Source of the DNA: Trichobilharzia regenti
Taxonomy: Eukaryota; Platyhelminthes; Trematoda; Strigeidida; Schistosomatidae
Direction of reading: 5' to 3'
Length of the DNA stretch: 64,000 bases
Assembly (NCBI GenBank): GCA_944472135.2
Contig: OX235270.1
Location: 55,371,267 to 55,435,266 of the forward strand
Of the stretch, positions 11,742 through 23,900 are shown piece by piece (position 1 is the first letter of the stretch; every line of letters starts with the position of its first letter). The position numbers were made by a program, and so were the translations under genes. A model generated the notes under the pieces. It did no database searches. It worked only from the letters and a program-made list of their open reading frames with translations, and was not told the origin of the DNA.

Positions 11742-12470
11742 ATGACGCAAGATGGCGGAAGCCTTGGGGAAGCTAGTCAGCCGATGTGTCTTCTTTCGAT
11801 GAAAGCAAGGGTAAGATTGGGCACCTGGAATGTCCGTTCAATGTACGAGACTGGGAAGGCTGCCCAGGTAGCCAAAGAGATGCGAAGATATGGCATACGC
11901 ACTTTTATGCTGGGTATCTGCGAAAGCAGATGGAATGGATCAAGGACTGAAAACACTGTCAGCGGGAGAGTCAATAATATACTCCTGTCATCCAGAAAGC
12001 AACTACGAACGCATTGAAGGAGTGGCTATCATGATGTCACCAGTGGCAGCCAAGGCCTTAATGCAGTGGGAACCAATTTCATATAGGATCATGACAGGAA
12101 GATTCAAGTCCAAAGGGAGGAAGGATACAGTTATCCAGTGCTACACACAGTTGTACAAACAACGCGGAACAAGACAAGAGGGAAGATTTCTATAGACGGC
12201 TACAAGCAGTAATGGACAACTTCCCGACTGGCGACATCAGAATCCTCATGAGTGATATGAATGCAAGCCAAACTGAAAGCAGATAATACAGGGAGAGAAC
12301 TTATCATGGGTTGAGAGGCTCTCAGAGAGATGAAAGAGAACGCAGAATTATTCGCCGGTTTCTGCTCTTTCAACGGTTTGGTGATTGGAGGTAGTGTGTA
12401 AAAACACAAGGATATACACAAAGCAACATGAATTTCGCCTGATGGACATACCACAAACCAGATAGATTTC
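11742..12470 (+). pseudogene. RTE apurinic endonuclease domain (broken)
   Basis: The reading frame opens with a leader (GGSLGEASQPMCLLSMKA) also present in the minus-strand copy near 16400. It continues with the APE-type endonuclease start LGTWNVRSMYETGK and LGICESRWNG. After about 12017 the homology jumps between frames, and near 12234 GDIRILMSDMNAS corresponds to the family's catalytic GDxNAK-type block. This domain nicks target DNA to prime reverse transcription. Frameshifts and stops exclude function. Confidence 0.8.
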
Positions 12471-12487
12471 ATTTCAATTTCAAGGAA

Positions 12488-12952
12488 GTGGAGACGCAGC
12501 TAGTCTTCTGGATACAAAGTCGAGAAAGGGAGCAGATGTGGGCTGACTCAGACCATCATCTAGTTCAAAGAACCTTTAAAGTGAAGCTGAAATCCATGAA
12601 AACAAATGGAGGCAGACTACAACAATTCAAGTTCAACATTCAGAAACTGAAGGACAAAACTACAAGAGACTTCTTCGCTACAGATACCAGAGCAAAGTCG
12701 GAAACACCACGTGGCATCACGGAGGAAACCTGTGTGGAAGAACATTGGAACTCTCTGAAAGTGATATTTAAGGAAGCGTGTACAACTGTTCTAGGAAAGA
12801 GGAAGAGACAAGACAAGGAATGGCTGTCAACGGATACCTGGAAAATATTCGAGGAGAGGAGGATGGTGAGAGAAGATAACTCAATGCAAAGATGGGCAAC
12901 AGAAAGAGAAACTGAGTTCAATGTACGCTGCATTGAATCAAGAAAGACGTGA
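12488..12952 (+). pseudogene. RTE linker between endonuclease and RT
   Basis: A 154-residue open stretch contains SDHHLVQRTFKVKLKSMKTN, KLKDKTTRDFF, VEEHWNSLKVIFKEACTTVLG and KEWLSTDTWKIFEERR. These blocks match the order and character of the RTE/SR2 linker (asp-his-his block, then the ...W..I...L...C...LG and KEW.S..T...I..R blocks). It is open but isolated between frame breaks. Confidence 0.75.
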
Positions 12953-13249
12953 AGAAGAGTGGTAGGAAAGACAAAAGACAATTCTACGATACACTGGCCA
13001 ACAACTGAAGCAGAGCAGGCAGATGGAAGGTAAAAGAGACCTTAGGAAATTATACCAGCTAACCAGGTCTCTATCCGGGAATAGATCAACCCAGATGATG
13101 AAATCAATAAAAGAAGCTCAAAGGAACCTGACTATGAAGTAGGAGGAAGAAATAAGACAATGGGCTGACCACTTTAAACGACTCTTGAATCGCCCACCAC
13201 CGGCAACTCGCCCAGAAATACCAACAGAAAAGACAACAAGAAAATACCA

Positions 13250-15000
13250 GTGGACACCACTCCTCTGACGAAAGAAGGAATCCTGAAGGCGATCAAGCTA
13301 CTGAAGTCCAGTAGGGAAGGCAGCAGGACCAGATGGGATTCCCTCAGAAGCGCTGAAGATACCATCAAAAGATTACAGCAGATGTTGATAATAATGATAG
13401 TAGCTTTATTCCAAAACAGTGCTTGCGATACAGAATTGAATTCTCAGCGTTTTAATACACTATTGCAACCAGTTTTTACATTAAAAAAAAATAAAATTCC
13501 ACATAGATTAAGGGGAATCTCAGTTCGTTTTGACAACAACATATTAACATGTCGGTAGCGAAGCCAAAATTAAACAGAGTGTTAGAAGGTGTTGGAAAAG
13601 TAGGTTCTAGCATATCTACTGGTGTAAACAGAAAGAAAGAAACAATGGAGCACATAACAGAGAAAAAAAGGAGAGGGAGAGAGAAAAGGAAAAGAAAGAA
13701 AGAAAAACATTGTACATATAAATGATATGAGTTGAAAAGGTGAAATCCAGGTGTTCTACTGACTACTTAATAAGTTAAAGGTTTCACGCCTAATGCTTTC
13801 TTTATCGCACAGAACACGAGCTAAGTAGGGTATGGTTGAGTTTTTGTACTTACTAGTGCGAGCATATAGTTTTCTATACAGGCTTCTGGTTTTGCCTGAA
13901 GATATACAGGCAAAAGATTTGGAAATAAGAAAGGGTGCCTACTGATTGGAAGAAGAGCTACCTGGCTACTTCATCAAACTGTCAAAGAAAGGCGAATTAC
14001 GCCTCACTCTGCAAGAACTGGCGTGTAATAATGCTTTTGTCCACGCCAACTAAATACTAAGTCGCATCATCCTGGGGAGAACAAAAGATGCATTGGATGC
14101 AGAACTCCGTCCCACCGGAACAAGCTGGATTCAGGAAAGGCAAATCATTTGCTGATCGAACTGCAACTCTACGCATCGTACGCATCGAACAAAGCATAGA
14201 ATGGCAGTCAAATCTCTACCTTAACTTCATCGAATTCAAAAAGGCCTTCACCAGACAGCACTGACCGAGAAGAGATTTGGCGTACCTCAAGTCTTTATCA
14301 ACCTCATTCAACAGCTGGCTATATGACAGTGGGATTTGTCAAGTGGTCCACAACGGGAAACTCAGTGAGGCGTTCGAAGTGAACACAGGAGTAAGACAAG
14401 CTGGCTGTCTATTATCACCGATGATATTTTTAATTGTGGATGGCTGGGTTATGCATCAGACTGTGGGGAGCGAGGAGACAGAAATACGCTGGACCGCCAA
14501 TCAGAAGACTGTGGAAGTTGTGGATTTCTCAGATAATATATATATATATACAAAGCCACCCAAACTCGAAGACCTACAGGCAGGCGAAAACCAACAAACT
14601 GGTAGAAGAGGCCTGCAGCGAAGACAGGACTCCAAGTGAACATAGAGGCGATGGAGGTGATGAAGATAACCAACCAACCAACCAACAGCAACAACAACAA
14701 CCAGCACCAATCATCATCAGTGACAGAGACTTGACAGAGGTTACTTCCTGCATTCACTTATGTGGGAAGCATCGTTTCAACTACAGACAGTCGGAACGGA
14801 TGAAGATGTCAAAACCAGACAGACAGAATCAGAAAGGCAAGATACGCCTTCATCAAGCTGAAACCAGTTTTGAAATCTCCCACACTTAACATCAAGAACG
14901 AGATTCGTATTTTCAACAGCAATGTCAAGTCAGTCCTTCTACACGGGTCAGAAACTTGTCCAGCGTGTCATGAAAAGGATTTCCAACAGGTTTCAGACTC
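13250..15000 (+). pseudogene. RTE reverse transcriptase (broken, interrupted by a nested repeat)
   Basis: The segment starts with PLTKEGILKAIKLLKSSREG, the RTE pre-RT block, and stops at the nested repeat. It resumes at about 13912 with KIWK-stop-ERVPTDWK. Further blocks are EQAGFRKGKSFADRTATLRI, IEFKKAFT, VVHNGKLSEAFEVNTGVRQ, GCLLSPMIFLIVDGWVM and VDFSDNIYIY. The FADD motif is degraded to FSDN. The thumb region follows near 14620 (GLQVNIEAMEVMKI-like) and ends near 14990 with RIFNSNVKSVLLHGSET-like sequence. Confidence 0.8.
13388..13905 (-). repeat. Dispersed repeat family, copy B, nested in the RTE element
   Basis: Homologous by eye to 5516-5935 over its left part (AAGGGGAATCTCAGTTCGT, TAGCGAAGCCAAAAT, CACATAACAGAGAAAAAAAG) and to 52484-52990 over its right part (GAGCTAAGTAGGGTATGGTTGAG against GTGCTAAATAAGGTATCGTTGAG). 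It interrupts the RTE RT frame, so it inserted after the RTE copy. Edges are approximate and no target duplication was resolved. Confidence 0.65.
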
Positions 15001-15439
15001 CTATCAGTATACTGAAGATCGAATGGCCAGCCAGAAATGACAGGGAACAAGAAACTGTGAGGACAAACCAACCAAGAGCTTATTGGTCAACAAATATGTA
15101 GGAGAAAATGGAGATGGACCGCGCACACATTGAGGAAGGCGCCGAACGAAGTCGCAGGTCAGGCCATCACTCTAGTGGAGTCTTGATGGGAAGCGAGGGG
15201 CGGGTCGTCAGTGTGAGAGTGACATGGAGGAGATCGTGTGAGGGAGATATGAGAGATTATGGGCAATCGTGGGCTCAGCTAAAGAGGACGGCAGAAAATA
15301 GAACAAATTGGAGATGTGTTGTTGAAGCCCTATATTCTACTCGGAACGCAAGGGAACAATAATAATAATAAAATCTGATGTTAATCATGTGTATTTCATT
15401 TCGTCACTTCATGATTCAAAGTCGAATGTGCTAGCTTAC

Positions 15440-16560
15440 AGGTTTCGGTTTTGCCTCTTCTTTCTTTCTGAGACAACTGCTCAGATCTCCTCCAACCCCA
15501 CTTTCAGAGAGTTCCAATTTTCTTCCATATGGGTTACCTGAATGGTGCTACATACTGTCTGCAACTTTGCTGTGATAGCTTCAGTGAAGGTGTCATTTGT
15601 ATCTTCATTCTTCAGTGTCTAGGTGTTCGGCTTGAACTGTGGTCCGTAGTCCAACTTGCTTGAAGGCTCTATATTTTTACCTTGAAATTTCTCTGCACTA
15701 GATAATGGTGTGAGTCCCTACCTATCCCTCTTCTCAATTTTGTGTCCAGCAGTCTGTCTGTCTATTTTCTTCAGATTTATCAGATTTTCGGAGTGTTCCA
15801 AAGGTGAAACCCGTGTCGCCTCATTCTTATCCTTGTATTTGGACACGCTGCCTCCAACCGCTAAATCACTGAATGAGGAGAAGTCTACAAAGAGGTCTGC
15901 GCTCTCGATCAATTTACCAAGAGCCTCCCGACCCATGATGAGTTGTCCTCCTATGTTGTTTGCTTTCAGTATAGCATTCATATCGTCCATTAGGTTTTTT
16001 ATATCATCATTTACTTTCTTGTCCATTACTGTTTGCAGTTGTCTGTCTGTCTGCCTTCCTTCTTTTATTGTTCTGCTTTTTTGTAGGAATGTATCATTGG
16101 GTACAGTGACTTTTTTCCTTTTGAGTTGAACTCTGATGTGATTAACCTGGAAGAGATTGGATGGCACTGCATGAGGGCTTTGGTGAAATCATGATAGTCA
16201 CCACTTCGATGTAGTCGTGGTTGTCGTCTTGGTGACTGGACTAGATTACTGACCACCCAGTTAGCAGTTTGGAAAGTTCAGATTCATTCCTCCTGCTCTT
16301 ACAGATTCCCAATACTTCCGTGCCATATCTCATTTCTTTTCCAATCTGGGCAGCCTTCCTGACTTCGAATATCGTACGAACAACCCATGTCTCCTTGCTT
16401 ATTTTAGTTTCCGTCACAAGAAAACAAATTGACCGACTAGCTTCCCAAAGGCTTTCACCAGCCCACATCATCCTGTCTTTCAGATTCCAAAGGAGAAGTT
16501 CTTTCTGTAAGCTGAATTTTTGTAGTGGTTGGATTGATTTTTCGCACAACCTACCCTCTT
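15440..16560 (-). mobile_element. RTE/SR2-type element, minus-strand copy, 5' half only
   Basis: Minus-strand translation from about 16480 gives SLWEASRSICFLVTE, the same leader as the plus copy. It continues with ETWVVRTIFEVRKAAQIGKE and EVLGICKSRRNES, then after frame changes DDIKNLMDDMNAILKANNIG, the endonuclease catalytic block, then VGGSVSKYKDKNEATRVSP. The last recognisable sequence is EENWNSLKVGLEEI near 15480, which lies in the linker. RT is absent. Target-primed insertion normally yields 5' truncations, so this 3'-truncated copy points to a later deletion or rearrangement. It converges tail-to-tail with the plus copy. Confidence 0.8.
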
Positions 16561-17813
16561 TTTCCGGACTTAGAACTGGCTAGGAAATTAGTGGATTACT
16601 AAACGAAGCGGGATTGGTTTCACTATTAATTATGCATTACCATTTTAAAGAATAATCTAGTTAGATTTCAGGAACTCATGTTGCAACTGTTTCTATTGTG
16701 ATGTAGTGGGCATGAATTATTCTGTAAGAATATCGCGTAATAATGAGGAATATTACAAAACGACCAACTGGCAGGAAGCTAGAGGGCTGTTTAGCGAAAT
16801 TATTATTGCATCCCCCATCAAAAGTGGGAAAGGAAGATCACATAAGAAATGTCAGTGACATCTCAAAAAGAGTTTCCGTCACTGCTCTATAATCGTCTCC
16901 TAAGTTACTGAAGTTAATTAACTCAGTAGGGACGAAGAGAACTATTAAGTCGAACTATTGCGTCTAGTGTTAAACAGGAAAACCGCAGTGCTCTACTCAT
17001 TGCTGAAGAACGGAACACCCTAAAAACACTGATGAGTGACAGACCGTCGTTATACTAGGGGCTAGCAAAAGAAGGACTACACTGGTCATAGAAAAAGCAG
17101 ACTAGACTGAAAAAGCTAAAGACTTACGTGAAGCTATTAATATGCTAACGATTCATGACAAAACACATCACACCACTGAATAGTTGAATCGAAAGAACCT
17201 TAAATATACTCGTGAATTCAGGACAAATCACAAACAGTACCAGTGGGGAATGAAATTTAACGGATTCATTTTAACTCAGTTGTATGTCATTCCCGAATAA
17301 CACTGACGAAAGATCCCTCTTCGACTCAGACGTTTTACTTGCAGGAACCACAATTTATAACTTATCCACGAAGGTCTACGGCAGTCACTGTATCGAATTA
17401 CTAAGTCAGTTGCTAATGAACACCAATGACATTTGAATAGACAGTAAAGGGATTATCATGTCAATGGATGATAAGGTGTTATGTTGTGATAGTATTGAAG
17501 CTGGTTATGCAACTAACTACTTAACAATACTGAACACCTCTTCAAACACAAAGTTAATGGACCTTATATTATTTATCTCTTATAACATTTTCGAATTACT
17601 AGTCATGTACGTGGACAGATAAAGACAATGCCAGTTCGGCCGCATGTGTCAGGATTAATCGACAAATCTATTACTCAATAACGGAAAGCAAAGTCCAATT
17701 ATTAAATAGAGGGAGAATCTAAACACGTCTTCCGAATAACACATTTGTGTTAATTAAAAGATACGATCTAGGGAACAATTTACACATTCAACAGTGGTCC
17801 CGATACAAGCAAA
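16561..17813. other. No gene recognised (left flank of the satellite array)
   Basis: Non-coding DNA. No similarity by eye to the 1641-bp unit before about 17814. Confidence 0.5.
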
Positions 17814-19319
17814 GATATACTCGTCAGTTCCGCCTGTAGTTGAAACGATGCTTCCCGGGTTGGTAGGTAAAGGAGGTTGCTTCTTTCAGATTTCTCCCAT
17901 TTATTCTGATTGTTGCCTGTTGTTATTGCCGTTGCTTCTGACCAGGAATCTTCATCACCTCTGTCTTCTCTATGTTCACCTGAAGTCCTATCTCTGATGC
18001 TTCAGATCAACAAGTTGTGTTGAAATAATAACAATTCATCATTACATTCTTGTCTATGAATCTGTCTGGGAAACGATCCTCCATCAGGATTCTTCGGATA
18101 TTTTTCAGTTTTTCGGCAACAGATTCCTCGGTACACATTTTCCGGATTCCCGAGGGAAGATAAAAGGTGAGATTTCTTTCTGCTTTTAAGGACACAACTT
18201 TCCAAATTGACAAACTGTCTGTTCCATGTTGGTTTCTTCTAGATGAGTCTCTTCGGCGAGTTATCAACATTTCCTCGTAGTTGAACATCGAGGAAATGGA
18301 AAATTGAGTCAGATTCAACTTCCATACTAAAGTCAACGTTTGGGTGGGTATTATTGAAGGTTTGCAGTAGGTTTCTGAGATCCAAATTCTCATCACAAAT
18401 AATGAAAGTATCATCGAAGTATTTCTGGTAAAGATGAAGCTCACTGATAGTAAATGGCAAGAGATTATTTCCTACGCTAGCCATGAGACATTTGGTCAAG
18501 AGGTGTCCTAGATGAGAACAGATTGGTTTCAGAGTAACGAAATCCACGGTTGTCTTATTTCCATGCATCACACTGAGATGATGTTTGGTATGTCTATCTG
18601 GTGAACTCCACGTCGTCTTATTTGTTCCCTTTGCTGGTACACGTTTCCTCCTATCTCCAAACCACTAAAGGCGCAGATGTCTGCAAAGAGTACCCTGTTC
18701 TCATTCAGTTCACTAAGCTTCTGTCGACTCATCGTGATTTCTGTTCCCGTGTTGTTTGCTCCTAGTTTGGCTGGCAGTCACCCACTAGAATTTTGATGTC
18801 ACCATCTGGCTGGGGTGTGGTTCCTTGCTGCTAGCAGTTGGTTGTCTATACAAGTTCTTATTCTCCACTGCGTGTGTAGCATTGTATAACTGCTAGACCA
18901 GCTATTGACCCTCTAGAGTGTGTGGACGAACACTAGCTGAATTCACAAGACATCGCCAAGGATGTTTCTATGATAAAGGACAGGTTTTCTGCGAAGTTTT
19001 CGTGCTTTAATAGTCCTCGTCGGTCCATCCTGGCGGAAATCTCTTACTCATAAAACAAGATAGTGATTACATCAAGACTCCGAAGCCTAGTGATCAGAAT
19101 GTGTGTGTTACATGGAATTAACAGCTGGCAATAGTCACAGGCTGTCCCAGCTTATCCAGTCATTACATTCAGAAAGCACACTGTCAGTGAGACTGTCTGT
19201 GACACAGATAGTACGCTGACTGACAACCAGAAAGGTTTGCCCAGATTTCTAGGTGAAAATTTAAGTGGCGAGCAGTACTTATTATACCTAACCACAATAT
19301 TCCAGTGTCGGTTCACGTT

Positions 19320-19640
19320 GACTCACCCAGCGAAGCGGAGTTCCGAAATGCACTCCAACTTCATGAAGAACTCGGCTCTCTTTAAACACGACAGTGATCT
19401 CCACACAGACTTGAGGGAAATGAAAGCTTGCCTTGCTTTCCCGATCCTCGCTTTGATATCCTCGTCAGTTCCGCCTGTAGTTGAAACGATGCTTCCCGGG
19501 TTGGTAGGTAAAGGAGGTTGCTTCTTTCAGATTTCTCCCATTTATTCTGATTGTTGCCTGTTGTTATTGCCGTTGCTTCTGACCAGGAATCTTCATCACC
19601 TCTGTCTTCTCTATGTTCACCTGAAGTCCTATCTCTGATG
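19320..19640 (-). pseudogene. Array module 1 (second unit shown): RTE reverse transcriptase C-terminal piece
   Basis: Minus-strand translation across frames gives SEASEIGLQVNIEKTEVMKI, then GRNLKEATSFTY, then ..GTDEDIKARIGKARQAF. This is the thumb region of RTE/SR2-like RT (family pattern KTKVM..., LE.V..FTYLGS, DAD(V/I)KARIGKAR). Frameshifts break it. The same module repeats in all units and supplies the left end of the array. It belongs to the same family as the plus-strand scrap at 51400-52440. Confidence 0.75.
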
Positions 19641-19650
19641 CTTCAGATCA

Positions 19651-20212
19651 ACAAGTTGTGTTGAAATAATAACAATTCATCATTACATTCTTGTCTATGA
19701 ATCTGTCTGGGAAACGATCCTCCATCAGGATTCTTCGGATATTTTTCAGTTTTTCGGCAACAGATTCCTCGGTACACATTTTCCGGATTCCCGAGGGAAG
19801 ATAAAAGGTGAGATTTCTTTCTGCTTTTAAGGACACAACTTTCCAAATTGACAAACTGTCTGTTCCATGTTGGTTTCTTCTAGATGAGTCTCTTCGGCGA
19901 GTTATCAACATTTCCTCGTAGTTGAACATCGAGGAAATGGAAAATTGAGTCAGATTCAACTTCCATACTAAAGTCAACGTTTGGGTGGGTATTATTGAAG
20001 GTTTGCAGTAGGTTTCTGAGATCCAAATTCTCATCACAAATAATGAAAGTATCATCGAAGTATTTCTGGTAAAGATGAAGCTCACTGATAGTAAATGGCA
20101 AGAGATTATTTCCTACGCTAGCCATGAGACATTTGGTCAAGAGGTGTCCTAGATGAGAACAGATTGGTTTCAGAGTAACGAAATCCACGGTTGTCTTATT
20201 TCCATGCATCAC
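19651..20212 (-). pseudogene. Array module 2 (second unit shown): Penelope-like reverse transcriptase piece
   Basis: A 110-residue minus frame carries ELHLYQKYFDDTFIICDENL, the Y-x-D-D RT active site in the Penelope-type context. It is followed by NTHPNVDFSMEVE and SIFHFLDVQL, matching the PLE pattern (HPNI.F..E.E....ISFLDV). After a frameshift the next frame gives NLTFYLPSGIRKMCTEESVA and KNIRRILMEDRFPDRFIDKN, the PLE post-RT region. No complete RT core and no GIY-YIG domain are present. All 18 copies have the same breaks, so the piece was already dead when amplified. Confidence 0.8.
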
Positions 20213-20545
20213 ACTGAGATGATGTTTGGTATGTCTATCTGGTGAACTCCACGTCGTCTTATTTGTTCCCTTTGCTGGTACACGTTTCCTCCTATCTCCA
20301 AACCACTAAAGGCGCAGATGTCTGCAAAGAGTACCCTGTTCTCATTCAGTTCACTAAGCTCCTGTCGACTCATCGTGATTTCTGTTCCCGTGTTGTTTGC
20401 TCCTAGTTTGGCTGGCAGTCACCCACTAGAATTTTGATGTCACCATCTGGCTGGGGTGTGGTTCCTTGCTGCTAGCAGTTGGTTGTCTATACAAGTTCTT
20501 ATTCTCCACTGCGTGTGTAGCATTGTATAACTGCTAGACCAGCTA
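20213..20545 (-). pseudogene. Array module 3 (second unit shown): RTE endonuclease piece
   Basis: The minus-strand reading GDIKILVGDCQP (family: GDIKILMGDxNAK) is followed in another frame by GANNTGTEITMSRQELSELN and NRVLFADICAFSGLEIGGNV, then VHQIDIPNI. This is the C-terminal half of the RTE AP endonuclease. VIQCYT lies upstream, near 20530. In element order it sits 5' of the PLE piece, and module 1 of the same unit lies 3' of it. The unit therefore resembles an RTE copy whose middle has been replaced by PLE sequence. Confidence 0.75.
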
Positions 20546-20952
20546 TTGACCCTCTAGAGTGTGTGGACGAACACTAGCTGAATTCACAAGACATCGCCAA
20601 GGATGTTTCTATGATAAAGGACAGGTTTTCTGCGAAGTTTTCGTGCTTTAATAGTCCTCGTCGGTCCATCCTGGCGGAAATCTCTTACTCATAAAACAAG
20701 ATAGTGATTACATCAAGACTCCGAAGCCTAGTGATCAGAATGTGTGTGTTACATGGAATTAACAGCTGGCAATAGTCACAGGCTGTCCCAGCTTATCCAG
20801 TCATTACATTCAGAAAGCACACTGTCAGTGAGACTGTCTGTGACACAGATAGTACGCTGACTGACAACCAGAAAGGTTTGCCCAGATTTCTAGGTGAAAA
20901 TTTAAGTGGCGAGCAGTACTTATTATACCTAACCACAATATTCCAGTGTCGG
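20546..20952. repeat. Array module 4 (second unit shown): unassigned spacer
   Basis: About 400 bp per unit with no recognised homology. It includes TGGCAATAGTCACAGGCTGT and the end TTCCAGTGTCGGTT, where the array stops on its right side. Whether it is host DNA or another transposon could not be decided. Confidence 0.5.
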
Positions 20953-23900
20953 TTCACGTTGACTCACCCAGCGAAGCGGAGTTCCGAAATGCACTCCAAC
21001 TTCATGAAGAACTCGGCTCTCTTTAAACACGACAGTGATCTCCACACAGACTTGAGGGAAATGAAAGCTTGCCTTGCTTTCCCGATCCTCGCTTTGATAT
21101 CCTCGTCAGTTCCGCCTGTAGTTGAAACGATGCTTCCCGGGTTGGTAGGTAAAGGAGGTTGCTTCTTTCAGATTTCTCCCATTTATTCTGATTGTTGCCT
21201 GTTGTTATTGCCGTTGCTTCTGACCAGGAATCTTCATCACCTCTGTCTTCTCTATGTTCACCTGAAGTCCTATCTCTGATGCTTCAGATCAACAAGTTGT
21301 GTTGAAATAATAACAATTCATCATTACATTCTTGTCTATGAATCTGTCTGGGAAACGATCCTCCATCAGGATTCTTCGGATATTTTTCAGTTTTTCGGCA
21401 ACAGATTCCTCGGTACACATTTTCCGGATTCCCGAGGGAAGATAAAAGGTGAGATTTCTTTCTGCTTTTAAGGACACAACTTTCCAAATTGACAAACTGT
21501 CTGTTCCATGTTGGTTTCTTCTAGATGAGTCTCTTCGGCGAGTTATCAACATTTCCTCGTAGTTGAACATCGAGGAAATGGAAAATTGAGTCAGATTCAA
21601 CTTCCATACTAAAGTCAACGTTTGGGTGGGTATTATTGAAGGTTTGCAGTAGGTTTCTGAGATCCAAATTCTCATCACAAATAATGAAAGTATCATCGAA
21701 GTATTTCTGGTAAAGATGAAGCTCACTGATAGTAAATGGCAAGAGATTATTTCCTACGCTAGCCATGAGACATTTGGTCAAGAGGTGTCCTAGATGAGAA
21801 CAGATTGGTTTCAGAGTAACGAAATCCACGGTTGTCTTATTTCCATGCATCACACTGAGATGATGTTTGGTATGTCTATCTGGTGAACTCCACGTCGTCT
21901 TATTTGTTCCCTTTGCTGGTACACGTTTCCTCCTATCTCCAAACCACTAAAGGCGCAGATGTCTGCAAAGAGTACCCTGTTCTCATTCAGTTCACTAAGC
22001 TCCTGTCGACTCATCGTGATTTCTGTTCCCGTGTTGTTTGCTCCTAGTTTGGCTGGCAGTCACCCACTAGAATTTTGATGTCACCATCTGGCTGGGGTGT
22101 GGTTCCTTGCTGCTAGCAGTTGGTTGTCTATACAAGTTCTTATTCTCCACTGCGTGTGTAGCATTGTATAACTGCTAGACCAGCTATTGACCCTCTAGAG
22201 TGTGTGGACGAACACTAGCTGAATTCACAAGACATCGCCAAGGATGTTTCTATGATAAAGGACAGGTTTTCTGCGAAGTTTTCGTGCTTTAATAGTCCTC
22301 GTCGGTCCATCCTGGCGGAAATCTCTTACTCATAAAACAAGATAGTGATTACATCAAGACTCCGAAGCCTAGTGATCAGAATGTGTGTGTTACATGGAAT
22401 TAACAGCTGGCAATAGTCACAGGCTGTCCCAGCTTATCCAGTCATTACATTCAGAAAGCACACTGTCAGTGAGACTGTCTGTGACACAGATAGTACGCTG
22501 ACTGACAACCAGAAAGGTTTGCCCAGATTTCTAGGTGAAAATTTAAGTGGCGAGCAGTACTTATTATACCTAACCACAATATTCCAGTGTCGGTTCACGT
22601 TGACTCACCCAGCGAAGCGGAGTTCCGAAATGCACTCCAACTTCATGAAGAACTCGACTCTCTTTAAACACGACAGTGATCTCCACACAGACTTGAGGGA
22701 AATGAAAGCTTGCCTTGCTTTCCCGATCCTCGCTTTGATATCCTCGTCAGTTCCGCCTGTAGTTGAAACGATGCTTCCCGGGTTGGTAGGTAAAGGAGGT
22801 TGCTTCTTTCAGATTTCTCCCATTTATTCTGATTGTTGCCTGTTGTTATTGCCGTTGCTTCTGACCAGGAATCTTCATCACCTCTGTCTTCTCTATGTTC
22901 ACCTGAAGTCCTATCTCTGATGCTTCAGATCAACAAGTTGTGTTGAAATAATAACAATTCATCATTACATTCTTGTCTATGAATCTGTCTGGGAAACGAT
23001 CCTCCATCAGGATTCTTCGGATATTTTTCAGTTTTTCGGCAACAGATTCCTCGGTACACATTTTCCGGATTCCCGAGGGAAGATAAAAGGTGAGATTTCT
23101 TTCTGCTTTTAAGGACACAACTTTCCAAATTGACAAACTGTCTGTTCCATGTTGGTTTCTTCTAGATGAGTCTCTTCGGCGAGTTATCAACATTTCCTCG
23201 TAGTTGAACATCGAGGAAATGGAAAATTGAGTCAGATTCAACTTCCATACTAAAGTCAACGTTTGGGTGGGTATTATTGAAGGTTTGCAGTAGGTTTCTG
23301 AGATCCAAATTCTCATCACAAATAATGAAAGTATCATCGAAGTATTTCTGGTAAAGATGAAGCTCACTGATAGTAAATGGCAAGAGATTATTTCCTACGC
23401 TAGCCATGAGACATTTGGTCAAGAGGTGTCCTAGATGAGAACAGATTGGTTTCAGAGTAACGAAATCCACGGTTGTCTTATTTCCATGCATCACACTGAG
23501 ATGATGTTTGGTATGTCTATCTGGTGAACTCCACGTCGTCTTATTTGTTCCCTTTGCTGGTACACGTTTCCTCCTATCTCCAAACCACTAAAGGCGCAGA
23601 TGTCTGCAAAGAGTACCCTGTTCTCATTCAGTTCACTAAGCTCCTGTCGACTCATCGTGATTTCTGTTCCCGTGTTGTTTGCTCCTAGTTTGGCTGGCAG
23701 TCACCCACTAGAATTTTGATGTCACCATCTGGCTGGGGTGTGGTTCCTTGCTGCTAGCAGTTGGTTGTCTATACAAGTTCTTATTCTCCACTGCGTGTGT
23801 AGCATTGTATAACTGCTAGACCAGCTATTGACCCTCTAGAGTGTGTGGACGAACACTAGCTGAATTCACAAGACATCGCCAAGGATGTTTCTATGATAAA

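Larger units (their letters stand above)
11568..15365 (+). mobile_element. RTE/SR2-type non-LTR retrotransposon, full span but inactivated
   Basis: Plus-strand parts are colinear with an RTE element: a GC-rich 5' leader (11568-11640), an AP endonuclease beginning GTWNVRSMYETGKAAQVAKE (11820 on), a linker domain (12488-12952), an RT with AGFRKGKSFADRTATLR (about 14125) and GVRQ-AGCLLSP (about 14390), and a 3' end with a short AAT repeat at 15358-15368. Multiple stops and frameshifts occur. The RT active-site region reads FSDN where FADD is expected, so the catalytic aspartate pair is lost. A separate repeat is nested at 13388-13905, between the 'KSG' region and the KIW..ERVPTDWK block, where sequence homologous to the family resumes. 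Confidence 0.85.

Noticed and set aside
14434..14889. A 151-residue plus-strand open frame with Gln and Asn runs
   Set aside because: It crosses the RTE RT in the wrong register and includes simple repeats; the RT homology lies in other frames.
19237..19638. A repeated 133-residue plus-strand open frame in nearly every unit
   Set aside because: It runs antisense through the RTE RT module and into the unassigned spacer, has no domain character and begins at a TTG. It repeats only because the unit repeats.
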